13,820 nt of DNA from a bacterium UBP10_UBA1149 (GTDB taxonomy: Bacteria > Desulfobacterota > Binatia > UBA1149). How positions within the stretch are numbered: the first letter of the stretch is position 1; the number at the start of each line of letters is the position of its first letter. Positions 6,053-12,395 of the stretch are shown piece by piece. The notes beneath the pieces are model-generated. The model worked only from the letters and a program-made list of their open reading frames with translations, did no database searches and was not told the DNA's origin. A program made the position numbers and the translations under genes. The stretch covers positions 1-13,820 of the forward strand of contig DBZX01000003.1 in assembly GCA_002311335.1 (NCBI GenBank), written 5' to 3'.

Positions 6053-6901
6053 ATGAACTACCAGGGCGAACCGGTTTATGTTGGACGCGACTACGGGGGG
6101 CGCGAGTTGGAGCTCAGCGCCGAGCTCTGCGGGGCCTATCGCGACGCGCTGGAGGCCAACGATTCGCTCTACCCCGACTACGTGCCGGGCCTGTTGCTGC
6201 ACTCGGAGTGCTTCGAGGACCTGTCGTGGTACCTCGCCAATCTCTACGGCAACCTCCACGCTCGCCAGCAGTGGGAGATATACCGCGCCGTGGCGCCCGG
6301 CACACGCGTGACCACGCGAGCGTTCATCGCCGACCGCTACCGCAAGCGCGACCGCGACTACGTGGTCAAAGAAACCTGGGTGCTCGACAGCGAAGGCCGC
6401 CTGGTCAACCGCGGCATAACCCACCAGAGTTTTCTCGCCGAGACACAAGCCGAGGGCATGGTCGTGGACCGCGGTCGCGAAAAAAAAGCCGGCCGTAGTT
6501 TTGAACAGACCGACACCGGCTTGCGCAGCTTCGAACCGCTCGAACGCCTGGTGGACGAGCGCATGTGCATGGCGTTTTCGGGGCCGGATCTCAACTACCA
6601 CACCAACGCCGAGGAGGCACGCAAGCTGGGATTTCCGGACATCGTGGTGCAGGGAATGATGTCGACCTGTTTCCTGTCCGAAATGCTCACGCACGAGTTC
6701 GGACTGGGCTGGCTCGAGGGTGGCCGCATGGACGTGCGCCTGGTCAACGTGCTGTGGGGAAACGAGACCCTGGTGACCGGTGGGCAGGTGGTTTCCGAGG
6801 CGCCCGAGGCCGGCCGGCGGCGCCTGCAGTTCAACCTCTGGGCCGACAAAAACGACGGCACCCGCGTTACGGTGGGTAGCGGCTCGGCGCTGATTGACTG
6901 A
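6053..6901 (+). CDS. Double-hotdog MaoC-like enoyl-CoA hydratase/dehydratase
   Basis: A 282-residue protein with two hotdog-type halves. The N-terminal half (about 15-135) has the FAS1-like dehydratase look, including the stretch EIYRAVAPGTRVTTRAFIADR. The C-terminal half (about 160-282) carries the MaoC hydratase-2 motif: Asp179, Asn181 and His183 in SGPDLNYHTN, followed by ARKLGFPDIVVQG (189-201). Family members hydrate trans-2-enoyl-CoA to (3R)-3-hydroxyacyl-CoA, the substrate of the MFE-2-like SDR nearby. The G-F-x-x-x-I-x-H-G signature has Gln200 instead of His; the catalytic Asp and His are kept. ATG 6053 is the first Met consistent with the fold. The gene diverges from the LCAD-like gene, leaving 112 bases between them. 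The exact reaction and substrate are inferred. Confidence 0.82.
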   Translation: MNYQGEPVYVGRDYGGRELELSAELCGAYRDALEANDSLYPDYVPGLLLHSECFEDLSWYLANLYGNLHARQQWEIYRAVAPGTRVTTRAFIADRYRKRDRDYVVKETWVLDSEGRLVNRGITHQSFLAETQAEGMVVDRGREKKAGRSFEQTDTGLRSFEPLERLVDERMCMAFSGPDLNYHTNAEEARKLGFPDIVVQGMMSTCFLSEMLTHEFGLGWLEGGRMDVRLVNVLWGNETLVTGGQVVSEAPEAGRRRLQFNLWADKNDGTRVTVGSGSALID

Positions 6902-6937
6902 ACTGCGACCAATTTGGGAACTTTTTGTGCGAAATCG

Positions 6938-6948
6938 GCGTTTAACGC
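6938..6948. repeat. Short inverted repeat upstream of the secreted protein gene
   Basis: GCGTT-T-AACGC is a perfect 5-1-5 inverted repeat in the AT-richer 162-base gap between the hydratase stop and the ATG at 7064. It ends 21 bases before the -35 box at 6970. It could be a regulator site or chance; the rest of this gap shows only the promoter. Confidence 0.2.
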
Positions 6949-6969
6949 AACGAAACCAACGCTTTTTCC

Positions 6970-6999
6970 TTGACGTACCTTGCCGAATCCAACTAAACT
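6970..6999 (+). promoter_or_regulatory. Strong candidate sigma70 promoter for the copper monooxygenase-like gene
   Basis: TTGACG (6970-6975, 5 of 6) and TAAACT (6994-6999, 4 of 6) are separated by 18 bases. The predicted start is near 7005-7007, giving a leader of about 58 bases before the ATG at 7064. This is the best promoter match in the window and suggests the gene is expressed on its own rather than from the hydratase promoter. Confidence 0.55.
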
Positions 7000-7063
7000 C
7001 GACGATGGAAGCCGGCGTGGTCCCCTAAGACCGACTCCCGCGAAACCCCCAAAAACCCGCAAA

Positions 7064-9460
7064 ATGAGAAAAAGCATGAAGAAGTTTACAGCCTTTCTTA
7101 CCACCCTGACGATTCTCTGCGTCTGGGCACCGTCGGCCCCGGCCCACGATGACGAGCACCACCGGCTCGACAGCACCGGCGTAAGGTTGAAGGCTCCCGC
7201 AGCGAAGCCGGATAAGAAAAGGTTCGTCTACAAGACCAAGGGGCAGCTTTCCATACACGGCCCCTACCCCGACCCCACGGTCGAAGCCTCCTACCTGGTC
7301 ATACGCGGCACCGGCAGCAACGCCGGCTCAAGCGGCGTGGTGCCACTGAATTCAACTCGTTGGTATGGCATCAAGGGCGGCGCAAGCGGCTGGAAGTACA
7401 AGGGCGAGCACCGCCTGCTGGTCGAGGGCGGCATCAAAAAAATATTAGTCAAGTCGGGCAAGGTCGGCGGCAGCATGAGAGTGATGGCCAAGGGCAAGTG
7501 GTTCAACTTTGACCTCATCGGCCCGCAGGACAGCCTCGAGCTTTCGCTGGTTATAGGCACCGAAACCTGGTGCGCCGCCTACGACTCCTCGGAACTGTCG
7601 ACCAACGAGGCAGAGACGATCAAGGGCAAGGCCTCGGCCAAGCCGGCCGACTGCCCGTCGGTGTGCGGCAACAACCTGCTCGAAGTCGGTGAGGAGTGTG
7701 ACGACGGCAACGCTGACGAAACCGATACCTGTGACACCCTCTGCATTGGCTGCGCGGCCAACGACGTTGAGTACAACAGCACCTACGAGGCCATACAGGC
7801 ACTGGTGTTCGACGCCTACGACTGCAGCAACGACCTGTGCCACGGCGCTACCGCGGTCAGCCTGGGAGCCCTGGACCTGCGGGCGTCAGCGGGCGCGGCC
7901 GCCCTTATCAACGTGCCCTCGGCCACTAACCCCGGCGTCGCACTGGTCTTCCCCGGAGACCAGGACCTGAGCATGCTTTACAACAAGATAGCCGCCAAGA
8001 CGCTGGCGCCCGACGGACCAGTGGTGGGCGGAAGCCCTATGCCGGCGGGTGTACAGACGGTGAGCCCCGAGCACCTCGAGGCCCTCAGGCTATGGATACG
8101 CGGCGGCGCCAGCGATGACGGAATCACTGAGGGTACGGCCGAGTTGCTCGGAAGCTGCCTGCCTCCGCCTACCCCTAACAAGGTACCGCAACCCCCCGTA
8201 CCCGACCCGACCGTCGGTATGCAGGTCGCCCAGCCGGGCTACTTCCTGGCGAGCCAGGACGAAACCGAGGGCTGCGTAGCGAGCTACTACGACCTGAGCG
8301 CGCCGGGCGCGGTGCCCGCAGCATCCCTCGTTGACTGCCCCGGCTTTGCCGACGGCACCAACGGTCACGGCACGAACCCCGGCAAGTGCCTGGCCTGGGG
8401 CAACCAGGGCCTGCACCAGGACGCGCAGTCGCACCACAGCATCGTGCACATCTACGCGGGCGACTACGACTGGGACGATCCCGGCTGGGGAACGTGGGCC
8501 TGCCACGGCGGCGACAACGACGGCCTTGCCTGCGATCCTACTGCTGCTGACCCCTGCCCCAACAACGGCGTCTGCGGTGGCGACTTTTACGAGGGGGTTG
8601 CCTGCTTAGTCTCGGAAGGTTTCGGGCCCCCCGACTACGGCCTGTTCAACAACAACGCACCCACGTGGTCCGGCGCGCAGGAATCGATCAACCTCACCTC
8701 CTATCCCGCGGGTGTTTACGGTGTGCTTCCCCTCAAGGGAGTGATCGTGTGGAACTCGCACGCGTTTAACCTGACCAGCGATGACATGTCCGTCGAGGCC
8801 TGGATAAATGTCGAGTACGCCCCCACCCAGATCTGGCCGGCACAGGGCCTGTTCAACTCGACATACATCTTCACCCAGGAAGTACCACCCTTCGAAACGC
8901 GCGAGTACTGCGCGACCCATACCTTTGAAGAAAACACCACCCTGTTTACCCTGGGCTCGCACACGCACCAGCGAGGCGTCAGGTTCCGCTACTACGCCCC
9001 GCCGCAGACACCCTGCGGAAGCGGCCCCAACGCGCCCAGCGGTACCGGGGTCGATCCCAACTGCCTGCCTGGGTCGCCGAGCGACCTGATGTACGAAAGC
9101 TTCGATTACCAGGACGCCCTGACCATAGACTACGATACGCCCCTGGTGTTCAGCGGCTCGGTAGCAGACAGGACAGTGAAGTTCTGCAGCCTGTTCGACA
9201 ACGGGGCCATAGACCCGTCCCTGCTCAAGACGATAGCCAACTCGCCCGACCCGCCCAACTCGCTCTTCCAGGGATTCATACCTGGTGGCCCCTGTGACGC
9301 GGTTGACGCCTTCTGCGAGGGTGGGTCCAACAAGGGCCAGGCCTGCCTGGGCGACAACAACAACTGTCCCAACTCGACCTGCACCGCCTGCATGCTGGTG
9401 GGCGGGGTAACTACGGGCGATGAAATGTACATCGCCACGGGTAGCTTCTACGTGCCCTGA
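7064..9460 (+). CDS. Secreted cytochrome c-like/PHM-type copper monooxygenase fusion protein
   Basis: A 798-residue exported protein. Residues 1-27 are a signal peptide (MRKSMKKF, hydrophobic core, SAPA cleavage). Residues 28-195 form a beta-rich domain I cannot name. Residues 201-230 are a Myxococcus-type Cys-rich motif (CGNNLLEVGEECDDGN). Residues 240-350 resemble the cytochrome-like domains of myxobacterial proteins: C254-x4-C259-H260, an FPGDQDLSMLYNKI segment, a GSPMP Met326 and LWIRGGA. Residues 370-798 carry the ligand pattern of copper type II ascorbate-dependent monooxygenases: His457-His458 (HHSIVH), His566 (WNSHAFN), His633-x-His635 (GSHTHQRG) and Met788 (GDEM), matching PHM H107, H108, H172, H242, H244 and M314. 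Two C-x-GG-x-N repeats interrupt that module. A hydroxylating role outside the cytoplasm is inferred; the substrate is unknown. ATG 7064 is chosen over 7076 to keep a basic n-region. Confidence 0.8.
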   Translation: MRKSMKKFTAFLTTLTILCVWAPSAPAHDDEHHRLDSTGVRLKAPAAKPDKKRFVYKTKGQLSIHGPYPDPTVEASYLVIRGTGSNAGSSGVVPLNSTRWYGIKGGASGWKYKGEHRLLVEGGIKKILVKSGKVGGSMRVMAKGKWFNFDLIGPQDSLELSLVIGTETWCAAYDSSELSTNEAETIKGKASAKPADCPSVCGNNLLEVGEECDDGNADETDTCDTLCIGCAANDVEYNSTYEAIQALVFDAYDCSNDLCHGATAVSLGALDLRASAGAAALINVPSATNPGVALVFPGDQDLSMLYNKIAAKTLAPDGPVVGGSPMPAGVQTVSPEHLEALRLWIRGGASDDGITEGTAELLGSCLPPPTPNKVPQPPVPDPTVGMQVAQPGYFLASQDETEGCVASYYDLSAPGAVPAASLVDCPGFADGTNGHGTNPGKCLAWGNQGLHQDAQSHHSIVHIYAGDYDWDDPGWGTWACHGGDNDGLACDPTAADPCPNNGVCGGDFYEGVACLVSEGFGPPDYGLFNNNAPTWSGAQESINLTSYPAGVYGVLPLKGVIVWNSHAFNLTSDDMSVEAWINVEYAPTQIWPAQGLFNSTYIFTQEVPPFETREYCATHTFEENTTLFTLGSHTHQRGVRFRYYAPPQTPCGSGPNAPSGTGVDPNCLPGSPSDLMYESFDYQDALTIDYDTPLVFSGSVADRTVKFCSLFDNGAIDPSLLKTIANSPDPPNSLFQGFIPGGPCDAVDAFCEGGSNKGQACLGDNNNCPNSTCTACMLVGGVTTGDEMYIATGSFYVP
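8501..8575 (+). repeat. Cys-rich repeat 1 inside the copper monooxygenase-like module
   Basis: Residues 480-504 of the secreted protein read C-HGG-DNDGLAC, then eight residues containing a Cys, then PNNGVC. This follows the pattern C-x-GG-x-N-x-G-x-A-C...C-P-N...C. The spacing suggests two disulfides or a small metal- or calcium-binding loop. It lies between the first and second copper-ligand motifs. Confidence 0.6.
9314..9382 (+). repeat. Cys-rich repeat 2 inside the copper monooxygenase-like module
   Basis: Residues 751-773 read CEGGSNKGQAC, a short linker, then NCPNSTC. This is the same pattern as residues 480-504 of the same protein, and lies between the HTH pair and the Met ligand. Similar short modules occur in secreted proteins of myxobacteria and related deltaproteobacterial lineages (from memory). 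Confidence 0.6.
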
Positions 9461-9461
9461 G

Positions 9462-9476
9462 GGACTGCGCTAGTCC
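9462..9476. terminator. Small hairpin at a convergent gene junction
   Basis: GGACT and AGTCC form a 5-bp stem around GCGCT, spanning the 9-base gap between the secreted protein stop (9460) and the thioesterase stop (9470-9472). The stem is short and has no T-run, so termination here is only possible. Confidence 0.2.
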
Positions 9477-10387
9477 GAGGACTTCTTGTCCGGCCGTCCG
9501 CGCACGCCGTCGCCCTTGCCCTGCCATGGCCGGAGCAGGACCTCCTGCGCCACCGAGCACACCAGCCGCCCGTCGTGGGCGAAGATACTGCCGCGCGCCA
9601 GGCCACGCGCGCCCGAGGCAGACGGCGAATCTTCGACGTACAGCCACCACTCGTCGGCCCGGGCATCGGCGTGAAACCACATGGCGTGGTCAAGGCTGGC
9701 CGACATCACGCGACCGGTGGCCCAGTGCAGGCCGTGCGGACGCATGACGGTTGAAGTCAGCGTGTAGTCCGAAGCGTAGACCATGGCGCAGGTGTGCACG
9801 CGCGGGTCGTCGCCGAGGTCGCCGCGCACGCGCAGCCACACCATGGTCTTGCAGTCCTCGCCCTCGCTGGGTTGCCAGTCGGGCGGGTCACAGAAACGAA
9901 TCTCCACCGGGCCCCTGCGCGTGAGCCGTTCTAGTATGGCCGGGTTGGCCTTGTCGCCCAGCAGCGCTTGCATGCGCTCGGCGTTGGTCGGCAGCGACTC
10001 GGGGTCAGGAGCCTCGGGCATGGTGAACGAATGTTCCCAGGCCTGCTCTGGCACCTGGAACGACACCGCCATGGTGAATATCGCCTTGCCCTTCTGGTTG
10101 GCCACCACGCGGCGGGTCGTAAACGACCGGCCGTCGCGTATGCGGTCCACGTGGTAGACGATGGGTATGGTGGGATCTCCCGGCCTCAGAAAATAACCGT
10201 GCAGTGAATGGGCGCGACGCTCGCCGTCCACCGTACGCCTGGCCGCCACCATGGCCTGGGCGGCCACCTGGCCGCCGAACACGCGCTCGCGTCCCACGTC
10301 GCCCGGGGGGCTGAAACCGCGGTAAAGATCGAGGTCGAGTTCCTCGAGATCAAGAAGCTCGAGGAGTTCGTCAAAGGTTTCAGGCAC
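9470..10387 (-). CDS. tesB: Acyl-CoA thioesterase II (TesB family)
   Basis: A 305-residue thioesterase with two hotdog domains, hydrolysing acyl-CoA to free acid and CoA in the cytoplasm. Seen: RVFGGQVAAQAMVAA (35-49), SLHGYFLRPGDP (61-72), and the catalytic set of E. coli TesB (Asp204, Thr228, Gln278) as Asp207 in YASD, Ser231 in SASLDHAMWFH and Gln281 in VAQE. A Ser takes the place of the Thr. The start is GTG 10387, six bases after the stop of the 616-residue acyl-CoA dehydrogenase gene, so translation is probably coupled; no clear Shine-Dalgarno sequence is visible. Its role next to beta-oxidation enzymes may be to recover CoA from stalled intermediates, which is inferred. Confidence 0.93.
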   Translation of the reverse strand: MPETFDELLELLDLEELDLDLYRGFSPPGDVGRERVFGGQVAAQAMVAARRTVDGERRAHSLHGYFLRPGDPTIPIVYHVDRIRDGRSFTTRRVVANQKGKAIFTMAVSFQVPEQAWEHSFTMPEAPDPESLPTNAERMQALLGDKANPAILERLTRRGPVEIRFCDPPDWQPSEGEDCKTMVWLRVRGDLGDDPRVHTCAMVYASDYTLTSTVMRPHGLHWATGRVMSASLDHAMWFHADARADEWWLYVEDSPSASGARGLARGSIFAHDGRLVCSVAQEVLLRPWQGKGDGVRGRPDKKSSD

Positions 10388-10393
10388 GTCGTG

Positions 10394-12244
10394 TTACCAC
10401 TGGGTGCAGAAGCCGTTGTCGGGAATGTCGATGGCGCTGCGATCAGCAGAGCAGATGGCCCTGCACAACGAGAACACCTCGGGCATGACGAAGTTCGCGT
10501 AGAACTTGCCCGACATGACCTTGCCAGCGTAGAAATCGAACTCCTCCTGGCTCTGGTCAAAATCCTGGGTGCGCGCTTCCTCGGCCACGAGCGCCGCCTC
10601 GAGCAGCAGGTGGCACACGGCCACGTGCGACATGGCCTGCATGAAAGGCGTCGCGTATAGCGTGAGCTGGTCGAGCTTGCCTTCCATCATGTAGCCCACG
10701 ATGGCAGCACCAGCGGTCTGCAAGCGCTCCGAGGCTTCGCCCAGCAGTTGGGTCTCGGTGCCTATGGCCGGGTCGTCGCTGTTGGCCTCGACGAACTCGG
10801 TGAGGTTGCCCGAAAAATCCGCCAGGTCCTGGCCCTTGCGCCCCCTGAGCTTGCGTACCACGAGGTCGAGCGCCTGTATGTGGTTGGTGCCCTCGTAGAT
10901 CGAGAATATCTTGCTGTCGCGCAGGTACTGCTCAACCGGGTTGTCCTTCACGTAGCCGGCGCCGCCGTAAACCTGCATGGCGGTCTCGCACACGCGAAAA
11001 CCCTGGTCGCTGCAGTAGGCCTTGACGATAGGCGTGAGCAGGTCCACCTGTCCCTGGTGGTAGGCGGCCTGGTCAGGATCCTTGTCCTTGAGCACGTTGA
11101 CCCAGTCGAGGTGCAGCGCCACCTTGGCCGCAATCGTGCGCATGCCGTCGATCTTCGACTTCATCTCCAGGAGCATACGCCTGACGTCGGAGTGCTCGAT
11201 GATACTCACGCGCGGTGCGTTGGGATCCTTGAAGGCCTTGACCGAAGCGCCCTGCTTGCGGTCGCGCGCGTAGGCCAGGGCGTTGAGGTAGGCGGTGGCC
11301 GCAACCGAGTGGCCCTGGAGGCCCACCGACAATCTCGCGCCGTTCATCATCTTGAACATCTGCTTCATGCCCACGTTTTCTTCGCTGCCGCAGAGGTAGC
11401 CTACGCAGTCGCCGTCGTCACCGAAGTTGAGCACGGCCGTGGCCGAGCTGTTGATGCCCAGCTTGTGCTCCAGGCTGGCCGTGACCACGTTGTTGTTCTC
11501 GCCCGAGCTGCCGTCTTCGTTTACGACGTCGCGCGGGACGATGAACAACGAGATACCCTGGGTGCCCCCGGGGGCACCATCCACGCGCGCGAGCAGCAGG
11601 TGGATAATGTTGTCGGCGAGGTCATGGTCGCCGCCCGATATCCAGCACTTGCTTCCCTTGATCAGGTAGCGGTTGCCGTCGATGTGGGTGGCGGTGGTAG
11701 AGATAGCGCCCACGTCGCTGCCCGCGTGGGCTTCGGACAGGCACATGGTGCCACCGTAGCGCCCGCTCGTCATGCCCTTGAGAAAACGTGCCTTGTCGTC
11801 GTCGGTGCCGAAGTGCTCGATCAACTCCATGGCACCGTAGGTGAGCCCGGGGTACATCGTGAACGAAATGTTGGCGCCCATCTGCAGCTCGCTGAGTGCG
11901 CCCAGCACGGCCATGGGGCCCTGGAATCCACCGGCCTCCAGCGACACCGAGAAGTTGGGCAGGCCGAGCTCCCAGAGCTGCTTCCAGGCCTCCTTGTAGC
12001 CGTCGGGGGTGGTGACCACACCGTCCTTGAGCGTGCAGCCCTGGCGGTCGCCAGACGAGTTGATCGGGCCCAGCATATCGTTGGAAAACCTCAGGGTCTG
12101 CTGCATCACCTGGTCGCAGTCTTCACGACTCAGGTGCTCGAAGAACTCGTGTTCGAAGAGTTCCTGGACCCCGAGGTGTTCGTATAGCGTGAACTCCATG
12201 GAGCGCATGTCTGCCTTGAAGAAGTTGATGTTAGCGTCTGACAT
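10394..12244 (-). CDS. Large acyl-CoA dehydrogenase with C-terminal extension (FadE5/DmdC-like)
   Basis: A 616-residue acyl-CoA dehydrogenase of the long subclass that carries an extra C-terminal helical domain (Pfam Acyl-CoA_dh_C type). The subclass includes mycobacterial FadE5 and 3-methylmercaptopropionyl-CoA dehydrogenase DmdC. Motifs: LPNFSVSLEAGGFQGP (95-110), MCLSEAHAGSDVGAI (167-181), LIKGSKCWISGGDHDL (194-209), ARLSVGLQG (303-311), MQVYGGAGY (423-431) and FSIYEGTNHIQALDLVVRKL (447-466), with catalytic Glu451. The C-terminal extension covers about 475-600. ATG 12244 is preceded by GAGGAGA at good spacing, a firm start. It leads an operon with the TesB thioesterase. The chain length accepted is unknown; FadE5 is broad and DmdC takes a sulfur compound, so the name alone does not decide it. 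Confidence 0.95.
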   Translation of the reverse strand: MSDANINFFKADMRSMEFTLYEHLGVQELFEHEFFEHLSREDCDQVMQQTLRFSNDMLGPINSSGDRQGCTLKDGVVTTPDGYKEAWKQLWELGLPNFSVSLEAGGFQGPMAVLGALSELQMGANISFTMYPGLTYGAMELIEHFGTDDDKARFLKGMTSGRYGGTMCLSEAHAGSDVGAISTTATHIDGNRYLIKGSKCWISGGDHDLADNIIHLLLARVDGAPGGTQGISLFIVPRDVVNEDGSSGENNNVVTASLEHKLGINSSATAVLNFGDDGDCVGYLCGSEENVGMKQMFKMMNGARLSVGLQGHSVAATAYLNALAYARDRKQGASVKAFKDPNAPRVSIIEHSDVRRMLLEMKSKIDGMRTIAAKVALHLDWVNVLKDKDPDQAAYHQGQVDLLTPIVKAYCSDQGFRVCETAMQVYGGAGYVKDNPVEQYLRDSKIFSIYEGTNHIQALDLVVRKLRGRKGQDLADFSGNLTEFVEANSDDPAIGTETQLLGEASERLQTAGAAIVGYMMEGKLDQLTLYATPFMQAMSHVAVCHLLLEAALVAEEARTQDFDQSQEEFDFYAGKVMSGKFYANFVMPEVFSLCRAICSADRSAIDIPDNGFCTQW

Positions 12245-12294
12245 AACGGGTTCTCCTCGCGCCGGACACGGCGGTCGTTGGCCTGAGAATGCCG

Positions 12295-12323
12295 ATACTG
12301 TTTCAGGCGGGTGCGTTTTTCAA
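12295..12323 (-). promoter_or_regulatory. Candidate promoter for the acyl-CoA dehydrogenase-tesB operon
   Basis: On the minus strand TTGAAA (12323-12318) and CAGTAT (12300-12295) are separated by 17 bases. The -35 is good (5 of 6), the -10 poor (3 of 6). The predicted start lies about 45 bases upstream of the ATG at 12244. A copy of the 13-base direct repeat ends eight bases upstream of the -35 box. Confidence 0.35.
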
Positions 12324-12330
12324 GTGCAAC

Positions 12331-12343
12331 GCGATGCGTCAGC
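12331..12343. repeat. Direct repeat copy 1 (GCGATGCGTCAGC)
   Basis: Exact 13-base match to 12383-12395, with starts 52 bases apart, in the 146-base gap between cysE and the acyl-CoA dehydrogenase gene. It sits just upstream of that gene's candidate -35 box, where an activator site could lie. Confidence 0.4.
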
Positions 12344-12382
12344 GGAGCGTGGAAGTCGAGCGACTGCTGGTCAAGAAGGCCG

Positions 12383-12395
12383 GCGATGCGTCAGC
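12383..12395. repeat. Direct repeat copy 2 (GCGATGCGTCAGC)
   Basis: Second exact copy of the 13-base repeat, overlapping the cysE stop codon (12391-12393). A third partial copy, GCGTCAGC, follows at 12399-12406 inside cysE. The function is unknown. Confidence 0.4.

Noticed and set aside
5849..6694. A 281-codon open frame on the minus strand opposite the hydratase
   Set aside because: No domain motifs; the plus strand has the clear MaoC motif. It also runs into the start of the LCAD-like gene.
7005..7028. A seven-codon open frame (MEAGVVP, then TAA) beginning at the predicted transcription start of the secreted protein gene
   Set aside because: Too short to judge, no ribosome binding site, and the codons carry no regulatory amino-acid run; probably chance.
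7823..7843. C-x4-CH taken as proof of heme attachment in the secreted protein
   Set aside because: The spacing is not the standard C-x2-CH, and many related myxobacterial-type domains carry it without proven heme, so the domain is only called cytochrome-like.
10748..12187. A 479-codon open frame on the plus strand opposite the large acyl-CoA dehydrogenase
   Set aside because: It is a mirror of the high-GC coding strand: composition is rich in Val, His, Arg and Gly with no motifs, while the minus strand encodes a textbook dehydrogenase with a good Shine-Dalgarno sequence.
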